Shown here one piece after another: positions 1 through 7,177 of a stretch of DNA of 64,000 nt. The stretch covers positions 4,836,001 to 4,900,000 of the forward strand of contig CP170506.1 of the NCBI GenBank assembly GCA_042691655.1, given 5' to 3'. The stretch's first letter is position 1. Every line of letters starts with the position of its first letter. Source of the DNA: UBA695 sp042691655. Lineage in GTDB: Bacteria; Verrucomicrobiota; Verrucomicrobiia; Chthoniobacterales; Chthoniobacteraceae. A program made the translations under genes and the position numbers. Below the pieces are notes generated by a model, which made no database searches, had not been told where the DNA came from, and saw only the letters and a list, made by a program, of their open reading frames with translations.

Positions 1-66
1 TGTTCGTTCCACAAACAGAGCCGCCCCACCGCGCGCAAAGCTTCCTCCATGACCCTGGCACTATGA
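1..66 (+). CDS. possible C-terminal end of an upstream gene (partial)
   Basis: Reading frame 1 is open from the left edge and ends in a TGA at 64-66 that overlaps the ATG of the response regulator at 63 (an ATGA overlap). Such overlaps are common elsewhere in this window between coupled genes, and a sensor kinase is the usual partner upstream of a NarL-type regulator. The visible 21 residues are Ser/Arg-rich and show no recognisable kinase C-terminal motif, so both the identity and the reality of this gene are uncertain. Confidence 0.25.
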   Translation, partial: CSFHKQSRPTARKASSMTLAL

Positions 67-728
67 AAGACGAATCCTCCAAGACCACGCGGGTCGTGAT
101 CGTCGACGATCACCCGATGCTGCGCGAGCGGCTGGCACTCCTCATCGAAAAGGAGCCAGGCATGGTCGTCAGCGGCGAGGCCGACAACGTCCAGCAAGGG
201 CTGGATCTCATCGAGTCGCAGTGGCCTGACATCGCGATCGTGGACCTAACGCTTAAGGGCTCAAGCGGCCTGGAACTTATCAAAGACCTCAAGGCGCGGG
301 CGATCCCGACGCCCGTGCTGGTGCTCTCAATGCACGACGAGTCGCTCTACGCCGAGCGGGCGCTGCGGGCGGGGGCTCTGGGCTACATCACCAAGCAGGC
401 GGCCTCGGAGGAAGTGCTCGCAGCCATTCATCGCGTCCTTTCCGGCAACGTCTACCTGAGCCGCGATTTCACGGAGAAAATCGTCAACCAAATGGCCGGG
501 GCCGGGCTGCCTGCGGAGTATTCCCCGCTGCACCTGCTGGCCGACCGCGAGCTGGAAGTCTTCCGGATGATCGGCCTGGGGAAAACCACCCGGGAGATCG
601 CCACCGCGCTCGGCCTGGGGCTCAAGACCGTCGACACCTACCGCGAGCGCATCAAACAGAAGCTCAACCTGAAAAACGCCGCCGAACTTTACCGCAAGGC
701 CACCTGCTGGGTGCAGGAGCAGGGCTAG
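63..728 (+). CDS. NarL/FixJ-family two-component response regulator
   Basis: A 221-residue protein with an N-terminal receiver domain and a C-terminal LuxR-type helix-turn-helix. The receiver shows the acidic pair in IVDDHP (about residues 13-18), the phospho-acceptor Asp61 in IVDLTLKG and a Lys in GYITKQ. The C-terminal domain has the LuxR signature LADRELEVFRMIGLGKTTREIA followed by the recognition helix around KTVDTYRERIKQKL. It is a cytoplasmic DNA-binding regulator; its cognate kinase would be expected upstream, outside the window. The TAG stop at 726-728 lies inside the terminal repeat of a MITE-like element. The target genes cannot be inferred. Confidence 0.9.
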   Translation: MKDESSKTTRVVIVDDHPMLRERLALLIEKEPGMVVSGEADNVQQGLDLIESQWPDIAIVDLTLKGSSGLELIKDLKARAIPTPVLVLSMHDESLYAERALRAGALGYITKQAASEEVLAAIHRVLSGNVYLSRDFTEKIVNQMAGAGLPAEYSPLHLLADRELEVFRMIGLGKTTREIATALGLGLKTVDTYRERIKQKLNLKNAAELYRKATCWVQEQG

Positions 729-926
729 AGCAGTTTCGGGTTAATTTGACGCATGCTCTTCGGCGGCGAGGGCCGTTGCGGGGCGTTTCGAGCTCGCTTG
801 CACCGTAGGTGCGGCCCGTAATTTTAGGGGCCGTATTTAAAAATACAGCCGCTGCGCTCAAAAAGCCCCGCAACAACCCACGGCGCTCTCAGATCATTGC
901 GTCAAATTATTCCGAAACTGCTCTAG
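725..926. mobile_element. MITE-like inverted-repeat element, about 200 bp
   Basis: The ends form 29-bp inverted repeats: 725-753 starts CTAGAGCAGTTTCGG, and 898-926 is its reverse complement with two mismatches. Inner segments are also inverted: a GTTGCGGGGC tract near 769-778 has its counterpart near 864-873, so the unit is a long imperfect palindrome without coding capacity. Each end carries CTAG. IS630-type transposases are known to insert at CTAG and duplicate the TA, which suggests an element of about 196 bp (728-923) flanked by TA duplications. Both neighbouring genes use the flanking TAG as stop codon. No transposase gene is present in the window, so it would be mobilised in trans. Confidence 0.72.
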
Positions 927-2134
927 ATAGCGGAAAGCGCCTGGTCGAGATCCGCGGTGAGGTCCGCCGGGGTCTCCAGGCCCACGGAGAGCCGGAAAAT
1001 GCCCTCGCCCGCGTAGCTCTGGTAGGCTGCCTTTTGCGCCGGGGTGAGCTTGAAGGAGGTCTCCAGCATGTCGGCGCTCGGCAGGTAAAAAACGAGGCTG
1101 CGGTGGTGGCCCAGCGAGACGGCGTAGTGGATGATTTGCAGGTGCCGGGCGAGCGTCACGGCGGCTTTCGGGCCGTCGTCGACCTGGAAGGTCAGCATGC
1201 CCGAGAAATTGGCCATCTGGCGCGCCGCCAGCTCGTGCTGCGGGTGCGAGGGGAGGCCCGGGTAGATCACGCGGCGGATCTTCGGGTGGCCTTCGAGGAA
1301 GCGCGCCACCGCGAGCGCCCCCTCCTCGTGGGCCCGCATCCGGATCGGCAGCGTGGCCAGCCCGCGCAGGATCAGCCAGGCGTTGAACGGGCTCAGAATG
1401 CCGCCCGTGCGGATCGCCACCTTCTTGCGCAGCTCGGCCAGCTCGGCGGCTGGCCCGAGGATCGCCCCGCCGATGGCGTCGCCATGGCCGCAGAGGTACT
1501 TGCTCAGCGAGTGGACGACGTAATCCGCCCCGAGCGAGAGCGGGCGCGTGGCAATCGGCGTGGCAAAGGTCGAGTCCACCGCCAGCTTCGCCCCGGCCTC
1601 GTGGGCGATGTGGGCCACGGCGACCAGGTCGGTGAGGCGGATGAGCGGATTGCACGGGCTCTCGGCGTAGATGAGCCGGGTATTCGGGCGCAGCGAGGCT
1701 TGCACGGCGGCCAGGTCCGAGAGGTTCACCTTGGTGATCTCGATGCCGAGGGAGGGGAGCAGCTCATTAGTCAGCTCCGCCGTGGCGGCGTAGGTGATGT
1801 CGCTCACGATGGCGTGGTCGCCCGCCTTGAGTGTGTAGAGCAGCAGCGAGGAGACCGCCGCCATGCCGCTGGCGAACGCGATGGCCCGCTCGGCCCCCTC
1901 CAGCGCGGCCAGTTTTTGCTCCAGCTGATCGACCGTCGGGTTGGCCCAGCGGGTGTAAATAAAAGGCGTATCCTCATCCAGACCCTCCACGGAAAAACCG
2001 GCGTTCGGGTCGGCTACGAAGGTCGTGGACATCACCAAGTTGGGGGCCGAGGCGCGGGTGATCGGATCGGGTTTTTCCCCGGCGTGAATGGCCAGGGTTT
2101 CAATGCCACGGGTGGAATCGGCGGACGTACTCAT
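923..2134 (-). CDS. trans-sulfuration family PLP enzyme (cystathionine gamma-synthase/lyase type)
   Basis: A 403-residue member of the Cys/Met-metabolism PLP enzyme family, which makes or cleaves cystathionine or related thioethers in the cytoplasm. The N-terminal segment LAIHAGEKPDP and the TRWANPTVDQLEQKLAALEG region (Tyr/Arg and PLP phosphate contacts) are typical. The PLP lysine sits in HSLSKYLCGHGD (about residues 208-219) and the PLP-binding Asp in LAVDSTFATP. Length matches the family (380-430). Gamma-synthase, gamma-lyase and methionine lyase cannot be separated by reading alone. A candidate Rrf2 operator lies about 50 bp upstream, which would tie it to the MetY/MetX block. The MITE-like element sits at its 3' end. 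Confidence 0.85.
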   Translation of the reverse strand: MSTSADSTRGIETLAIHAGEKPDPITRASAPNLVMSTTFVADPNAGFSVEGLDEDTPFIYTRWANPTVDQLEQKLAALEGAERAIAFASGMAAVSSLLLYTLKAGDHAIVSDITYAATAELTNELLPSLGIEITKVNLSDLAAVQASLRPNTRLIYAESPCNPLIRLTDLVAVAHIAHEAGAKLAVDSTFATPIATRPLSLGADYVVHSLSKYLCGHGDAIGGAILGPAAELAELRKKVAIRTGGILSPFNAWLILRGLATLPIRMRAHEEGALAVARFLEGHPKIRRVIYPGLPSHPQHELAARQMANFSGMLTFQVDDGPKAAVTLARHLQIIHYAVSLGHHRSLVFYLPSADMLETSFKLTPAQKAAYQSYAGEGIFRLSVGLETPADLTADLDQALSAI

Positions 2135-2185
2135 GAGAAAATAATACCAAGAAAGTCAAAAATAGGGTTGCACAATAAACACCCA

Positions 2186-2202
2186 CCCAGTAAATAGCTA
2201 GG
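2186..2202 (-). promoter_or_regulatory. candidate Rrf2-type operator upstream of the trans-sulfuration gene
   Basis: Read on the minus strand this is CCTAG-CTATTTA-CTGGG, a 17-bp inverted repeat with 5-bp arms, one arm mismatch and an AT-rich 7-bp centre. It lies about 50 bp upstream of the gene starting at 2134. The same geometry occurs at 10574, 11157 and 15382, in each case before a sulfur-linked gene. Confidence 0.45.
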
Positions 2203-2224
2203 CGAAACTTAACCGATAATAGAT

Positions 2225-2296
2225 GGCGGAGTAGCCAAGTGGCTAAGGCACGGCCCTGCAAAGGCCGCATCACCGGTTCGATTCCGGTCTCCGCCT
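2225..2296 (+). tRNA. tRNA-Cys (GCA)
   Basis: A 72-nt cloverleaf. The acceptor stem GGCGGAG pairs with CTCCGCC at 2289-2295. The anticodon stem CGGCC/GGCCG encloses loop CTGCAAA with anticodon GCA at 2258-2260, and the T-arm loop TTCGATT lies between CCGG arms. The discriminator base is T (U73), a known identity element of tRNA-Cys. CCA is not encoded; CTT follows. Confidence 0.95.
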
Positions 2297-2319
2297 CTTT
2301 TTTATAACACATCGACACA

Positions 2320-2700
2320 ATGAAAACCATGACAGCGTCCCCTGACACCGACCTCGTTACCACCTCCATCACAGGTGCGGCACAGTGCGTCGTGCGCGAA
2401 GTCGTGGTCCTCAAACCGTACGGGTTGCACATCCAGCCCGCCGCGGCGCTGGTGGAGTTGGCGGGCAAATTCACCAGCAATCTCCGGCTGGTCGTCGACG
2501 GCCAGAGCTTCGGCACGGCCTCGATCCTCGACCTCCTGGCGGCCAACCTGGCCTTCCGCAAACGGGCCACGCTGATCGCGGAGGGAGCCGATGCCGGGGA
2601 AGCGGCGGAAGCCGTCGCGCGTTTCCTGGCGCAGCAACCGCCCAGCGCGGCAGAATCGCCGGTTAGCCTGGCCGAGCCCGTCTTGAAGCGGGTCGCATAG
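2320..2700 (+). CDS. HPr-family phosphocarrier-like protein
   Basis: A 126-residue protein: about 25 variable N-terminal residues, then one HPr domain. The active-site segment reads KPYGLHIQPAAALVELA; the phosphorylatable His is kept, but the Arg two residues later (R17 in HPr) is Gln. The regulatory-serine region GTASILDLLAAN aligns with the Ser46 segment of HPr. HPr relays phosphate from enzyme I to PTS sugar permeases or, in organisms with HPr kinase, acts as a regulator. No enzyme I or PTS permease is nearby. It starts 24 bp after tRNA-Cys. The lost Arg may weaken phosphotransfer and suggests a regulatory role (inference). An alternative start is the ATG at 2329. Confidence 0.8.
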   Translation: MKTMTASPDTDLVTTSITGAAQCVVREVVVLKPYGLHIQPAAALVELAGKFTSNLRLVVDGQSFGTASILDLLAANLAFRKRATLIAEGADAGEAAEAVARFLAQQPPSAAESPVSLAEPVLKRVA

Positions 2701-2720
2701 GGCTTTCGCTCCTTTAGTGT

Positions 2721-2756
2721 GGGGCCGCGTTAATACTTTTTTAACGCTTTAGCCCC
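2721..2756 (+). terminator. hairpin between the HPr-like gene and kdpA
   Basis: GCGTTAA at 2727-2733 pairs perfectly with TTAACGC at 2741-2747, and outer arms GGGGC (2721-2725) and GCCCC (2752-2756) extend the stem across a small internal loop. There is no T-run after it, so it may be a weak terminator of the HPr-like gene or a structure in the kdp leader. Confidence 0.4.
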
Positions 2757-2804
2757 CCCATTTAACTCACGGGCTCGAAGGAATAGCGGCAGACTACTGT
2801 CGTT

Positions 2805-4490
2805 ATGAACCAGCGAGACTTGATTCAGTTGGCGCTCTTCCTCGGAGCGCTTTTGGCGGTAACCCCGCTTTTGGGAAAATGGATAGCCGGGGTGCTTTCC
2901 GGGGAGAAAACGCTTCCGCTCCTTAAATGGGTGGAGGGCTTGATCTACCGCGTTTCGGGCATCGACCCCCGGCGCGAGATGAGCTGGCAGCGCTACCTCG
3001 GCGCTGTCCTGGCCTTCAATGCGCTCGGCGTCCTGCTCGTCCTCGCCGCCGAGATGACCCAGGCGTGGCTCCCCTTCAATCCGCAGCACCTCCCCAACCT
3101 GCCCTTCCCGCTGGCGCTCGGCACGGCGGTCAGCTTCGTCACGAACACGAACTGGCAGGCCTACTCCGGTGAGGCGACCATGAGCTACGGCACCCAGATG
3201 TGGGCGCTCTGCGTGCAGAATTTCCTGAGCGCAGCGACGGGCATCGCCGTGGCGGTGGCGCTCATCCGGGGCCTCACGCGCCGTTCGAGCCAGACGCTCG
3301 GCAATTTCTGGGCCGACGCCACCCGCTCCACGCTCTACATCCTGCTGCCTCTCTCGGCAATCTTCGCCGTGGTGCTCGCGGGGCAGGGGGTGGTGCAGAC
3401 CTTTGCGCCCTATACCGAGGTGACGACCGTCGAGGGGGCCAAACAGACCCTCCCGCTCGGGCCCGCCGCCTCGCAGATCGCCATCAAGCAGATCGGCACT
3501 AACGGCGGCGGCTTTTTCGGCCAAAACAGCGCCCATCCGTTTGAAAACCCGACGCCGCTCACGAACTTCCTGGAAATCTTCGCAATCTTCGCCCTCCCCG
3601 CCGGGTTGACGTACACCTTCGGCCTCATGGCCGGAAACCGGCGGCAAGGCTGGGCGCTCTTTGGCGCGATGCTCGTGCTTTTCATCGCCGGTTTCGCCAT
3701 TGCCTGGCCCGCCGAGCTGGCCCACAACCCCGCCACCGGCCTCACCGCCTCGATGGAGGGCAAGGAGGCGCGCTTCGGCGTCATGAATTCCGTCCTCTTC
3801 GCCACCGTCACCACCGACACCTCGTGCGGGGCCGTCAACGCCATGCACGACAGCTTTTCGCCCATCGCGGGCATGGTGGCCATGGTCAATATGATGCTCG
3901 GCGAGGTCGTCTTTGGCGGCGTCGGCTCGGGGCTCTATGGCATCCTGATCTTCGCCATCCTGACCGTTTTTATCGCGGGCCTCATGGTAGGGCGAACACC
4001 CGAGTACCTTGGCAAAAAGATCGAGGCGCGTGAGATTACCTGGTCCGTCGTCACCGTGCTCGTTCCAGCCGTGGCGATCCTCGGGGCCACCGCCGTGGCC
4101 TGCTTGACGAAAGCGGGCATCTCGTCTGTCGCCAACCCGGGGCCGCACGGCTTTAGCGAAATCCTCTACGCCTTCACCTCCATGGTGGCCAATAACGGCA
4201 GCGCGTTTGCGGGGCTCAACGCCAACACCGATTTTTACAACTACCTCTGCGCGCTTGCTACGTTCATCGGCCGCTTCGCCGGGATTGTCCCCGTGCTGGC
4301 CATTGCGGGGAGCCTCGCGGCGAAAAAAATCGCGCCCCCCTCCGCAGGCACCTTCCCCACGGATAGCCCCACCTTCGCCGTGCTGCTGATTGGCGTCATC
4401 CTGATCGTTGGCGCGCTGACCTTCTTCCCGGCGCTCTCGCTCGGCCCCGTCGTCGAGCACCTCCTCGCCCAGGCCGGGCGCACATTCTAA
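2805..4490 (+). CDS. kdpA: potassium-transporting ATPase, K+-binding subunit KdpA
   Basis: A 561-residue inner-membrane protein with about ten hydrophobic segments, the usual KdpA length. It is the channel-like subunit that selects K+ in the KdpFABC pump. The four pore-loop segments are visible: TNTNWQAY (about 115), IGTNGGGFFGQNSAHPFENP (about 232-251), TDTSCGAVNAMHDSFSPIAG (about 342-361) and MVANNGSAFAGLN (about 461-473). It is the first gene of kdpA-B-C-D-E. No kdpF ORF with an ATG is evident in the 104 bp upstream. Expression is expected to depend on KdpD/KdpE under K+ limitation or osmotic stress. Confidence 0.97.
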   Translation: MNQRDLIQLALFLGALLAVTPLLGKWIAGVLSGEKTLPLLKWVEGLIYRVSGIDPRREMSWQRYLGAVLAFNALGVLLVLAAEMTQAWLPFNPQHLPNLPFPLALGTAVSFVTNTNWQAYSGEATMSYGTQMWALCVQNFLSAATGIAVAVALIRGLTRRSSQTLGNFWADATRSTLYILLPLSAIFAVVLAGQGVVQTFAPYTEVTTVEGAKQTLPLGPAASQIAIKQIGTNGGGFFGQNSAHPFENPTPLTNFLEIFAIFALPAGLTYTFGLMAGNRRQGWALFGAMLVLFIAGFAIAWPAELAHNPATGLTASMEGKEARFGVMNSVLFATVTTDTSCGAVNAMHDSFSPIAGMVAMVNMMLGEVVFGGVGSGLYGILIFAILTVFIAGLMVGRTPEYLGKKIEAREITWSVVTVLVPAVAILGATAVACLTKAGISSVANPGPHGFSEILYAFTSMVANNGSAFAGLNANTDFYNYLCALATFIGRFAGIVPVLAIAGSLAAKKIAPPSAGTFPTDSPTFAVLLIGVILIVGALTFFPALSLGPVVEHLLAQAGRTF

Positions 4491-4535
4491 GGTGCTCAAG
4501 GGTATTACATAATTTCAAATATTTTTTCAGATCCC

Positions 4536-6611
4536 ATGAAACCCAAGACTTCTCTTCTCGATCCGGCCCTGCTCCGGCAGGCCGCGCTGGATTCCTTCCT
4601 GAAGCTGGACCCTCGCGTCCAGTGGAAGAATCCCGTCATGTTCGTCGTCTACATCGGAGCCATTCTCACCGCGCTGGCCACGGTGCGCGCCTTCTCCGGC
4701 TTTAATCTACAAATCACGCTCTGGCTCTGGTTCACGCTCCTTTTTGCGAACTTCGCCGAGGCGATGGCCGAGGGGCGCGGCAAGGCCCAGGCCGCCACGC
4801 TGCGCGGCATGCGCACCAAGACCAACGCCCGCAAGCTGGTCGGCGGCCGCGAGGAATCGGTCGCGGCGGGCGAACTCGCCGCGGGCGACACCGTCGTCTG
4901 CGAGGCGGGCGACATCGTTCCCGCCGACGGCGAGGTCATCGAAGGCATCGCCAGCGTGAACGAATCGGCCATCACCGGCGAATCCGCCCCCGTCATCCGC
5001 GAGAGCGGCGGCGACCGCAGCGCCGTCACCGGCGGCACGCAGGTCATCAGCGACCGCGTGGTCATCCGCATCACCAGCGAACCCGGCAACACCTTCCTGG
5101 ACCGCATGATCTCCATGGTCGAGGGGGCGCAGCGGCAGAAAACGCCCAACGAAATCGCCCTGGGCATCCTGCTCGTCAGCCTCACCGCGCTCTTCATCCT
5201 GGCCGTCGCCACGCTGCCCGCCTTCACTAGCTATAGCGAGGGCGCGGCGGGCCAGAGTGGCGTTGTGAATCTCTCCATTCCCGTGCTCGTGTCGCTGCTC
5301 GTCTGCCTCATCCCGACCACCATCGGCGGCCTCCTGAGCGCCATCGGCATCAGCGGCATCGACCGCCTCGTACGCCGCAACGTCCTGGCCACCAGCGGCC
5401 GCGCCGTCGAGGCCGCGGGCGATATCGACGTCCTGCTGCTCGACAAAACCGGCACGATCACCCTCGGTAATCGCATGGCCTCGGCATTCATCCCCGTCGA
5501 GGGGATCACCCCCGCGCTCCTGGCCGACGCGGCGCAGCTCTCCTCGCTCGCCGACGAAACCCCCGAAGGCCGCAGCATCGTCGTCCTGGCCAAGGAAAAA
5601 TACGGCCTGCGGGGTCGCGAAGTGGCCGAGCCGCACGCCGTGTTCGTCCCCTTCACCGCGCAAAGCCGCATGAGCGGCGTCGATTTCCCCGCCCTCGACG
5701 GCGCGCCCGCCCGCTCGATTCGCAAAGGCGCGGCGCAGTCCGTACACGATTACGTCGAGAGCCTCGGCGGCTGTTTCCCAAAATCGGCGGCGAAGACCGT
5801 CGAAGCCATCGCCCACCGGGGCGGCACGCCGCTCGTCGTGGCCGAGGGGGCGCAAGTCCTCGGCGTCATTGAGCTCAAGGACGTGGTCAAAGGCGGCATC
5901 AAAGAACGCTTCATGCACCTGCGCAAAATGGGCATCCGCACGGTGATGATCACGGGCGACAACCCGCTGACCGCCGCCGCGATCGCCGCCGAGGCAGGCG
6001 TGGACGACTTCATGGCCCAGGCGACGCCCGAGGACAAGCTGCGGCGCATCCGCGAGGAGCAGGCGGCCGGAAGGCTCGTGGCGATGACCGGCGACGGCAC
6101 CAACGACGCCCCCGCCCTCGCCCAGGCCGACGTCGGCGTGGCGATGAACACCGGCACGCAGGCCGCGCGCGAGGCGGGCAACATGGTCGACCTCGACAGC
6201 AACCCGACCAAATTGATCGAGATTGTGGAAATCGGCAAACAGCTCCTCATGACGCGTGGGGCGCTCACCACCTTTTCCATCGCCAACGACGTGGCCAAGT
6301 ATTTTGCAATATTACCGGCGCTTTTCGGCTCGCTCTACGCCGTGGCCGGTTCCACTCAAGGCCCGTTGCAGGCGCTCAACGTCATGCACCTGCATTCGCC
6401 TGAAAGCGCGATCTTAAGCGCCGTTATTTTTAACGCGCTCATCATTGTGGCCTTGATCCCGCTCTCCCTCAAAGGCATCGCCTACCGGGCGGTTGGCGCG
6501 GCCCAGGTGCTGCGGCGCAACGTGCTCATCTACGGCGTCGGCGGCCTCCTGGCTCCCTTTGCAGGGATCAAGCTCGTCGACCTGCTCCTGGTAGCCGTTC
6601 ACCTTGTCTAA
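4536..6611 (+). CDS. kdpB: potassium-transporting P-type ATPase, catalytic subunit KdpB
   Basis: A 691-residue P-type ATPase that hydrolyses ATP to drive K+ uptake through KdpA. The phosphorylation motif LLLDKTGTITLGN (Asp about 302), the actuator-domain motif SAITGESAPV, the hinge motif MTGDGTNDAPALAQADVGVA and the KGAAQS region of the nucleotide-binding domain are all present. Membrane segments are at the N-terminus, around 215-270 and at the C-terminus. Length is normal. It follows kdpA after 45 bp, and its 3' end is close to kdpC. Confidence 0.97.
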   Translation: MKPKTSLLDPALLRQAALDSFLKLDPRVQWKNPVMFVVYIGAILTALATVRAFSGFNLQITLWLWFTLLFANFAEAMAEGRGKAQAATLRGMRTKTNARKLVGGREESVAAGELAAGDTVVCEAGDIVPADGEVIEGIASVNESAITGESAPVIRESGGDRSAVTGGTQVISDRVVIRITSEPGNTFLDRMISMVEGAQRQKTPNEIALGILLVSLTALFILAVATLPAFTSYSEGAAGQSGVVNLSIPVLVSLLVCLIPTTIGGLLSAIGISGIDRLVRRNVLATSGRAVEAAGDIDVLLLDKTGTITLGNRMASAFIPVEGITPALLADAAQLSSLADETPEGRSIVVLAKEKYGLRGREVAEPHAVFVPFTAQSRMSGVDFPALDGAPARSIRKGAAQSVHDYVESLGGCFPKSAAKTVEAIAHRGGTPLVVAEGAQVLGVIELKDVVKGGIKERFMHLRKMGIRTVMITGDNPLTAAAIAAEAGVDDFMAQATPEDKLRRIREEQAAGRLVAMTGDGTNDAPALAQADVGVAMNTGTQAAREAGNMVDLDSNPTKLIEIVEIGKQLLMTRGALTTFSIANDVAKYFAILPALFGSLYAVAGSTQGPLQALNVMHLHSPESAILSAVIFNALIIVALIPLSLKGIAYRAVGAAQVLRRNVLIYGVGGLLAPFAGIKLVDLLLVAVHLV

Positions 6612-6633
6612 AAACCTCAAATTTTACATTCCT

Positions 6634-7173
6634 ATGAAAACGATACTTCAAGCTCTGCGTTTGTTGGTGGCATTGACGCTCCTTACCGGCGTCGCCTATC
6701 CGCTGGCCGTCACCGCCTTTGCCCGCGTGGCCTTCCCGTGGCAGAGCACGGGCAGCCTTGTCGGGCGCGAGGGCAAGCCGATCGGCTCCGCGCTCCTGGC
6801 GCAGAAATTCGATGGCCCCACGTACTTCTGGACGCGGCCCTCGGCGGCTGATTTTGCCACCGTCCCGAGCGGCGCGAGCAACCTCGGGCCCACCAGCGAC
6901 GCCCTGCGCAAAGCCGTGGCCGAGCGCAAGGCGAAATTCGGCGAAAACGCCCCGGTCGATCTCCTGACCACCTCCGCAAGCGGCCTGGACCCGCACCTCA
7001 GCCCAGCGGCGGCGCAATGGCAGACCGCCCGCGTGGCGGCGGCCCGGAACCTTCCTGTTGAGAAAGTGGCGGCTCTCGTGGCGCAAGTCACGGAGCCGCC
7101 ACAATACGGGATCTTCGGCGAGCCGCGCGTGAATGTTTTGTCTCTCAATCTGAAACTTGATGCCATAAAGTAA
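6634..7173 (+). CDS. kdpC: potassium-transporting ATPase subunit KdpC
   Basis: A 179-residue protein with one N-terminal membrane helix (LRLLVALTLLTGVAYPLAVT) and a periplasmic domain, as in KdpC. Conserved segments include GSALLAQKF, YFWTRPSA, SGLDPHLSPAAA (about 130-141) and the C-terminal FGEPRVNVLSLNLKLD. I chose the ATG at 6634 rather than the in-frame ATG at 6604, which overlaps kdpB and adds ten residues not typical of the family. KdpC stabilises the KdpAB complex. It ends 4 bp before kdpD. Confidence 0.95.
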   Translation: MKTILQALRLLVALTLLTGVAYPLAVTAFARVAFPWQSTGSLVGREGKPIGSALLAQKFDGPTYFWTRPSAADFATVPSGASNLGPTSDALRKAVAERKAKFGENAPVDLLTTSASGLDPHLSPAAAQWQTARVAAARNLPVEKVAALVAQVTEPPQYGIFGEPRVNVLSLNLKLDAIK

Positions 7174-7177
7174 TCCC

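Noticed and set aside
809..2197. 462-codon plus-strand ORF opposite the trans-sulfuration gene
   Set aside because: It crosses the MITE-like element, and its protein is Arg/Gly/Val-rich without homology; the minus-strand enzyme is clear.
2701..2804. Search for kdpF and for a c-di-AMP (ydaO-type) riboswitch before kdpA
   Set aside because: There is no short hydrophobic ORF with a start codon, and the 104-bp region is too short and lacks the conserved riboswitch architecture.
2730..4499. 589-codon minus-strand ORF opposite kdpA
   Set aside because: The product is charged low-complexity sequence with no motif; kdpA is certain on the plus strand.
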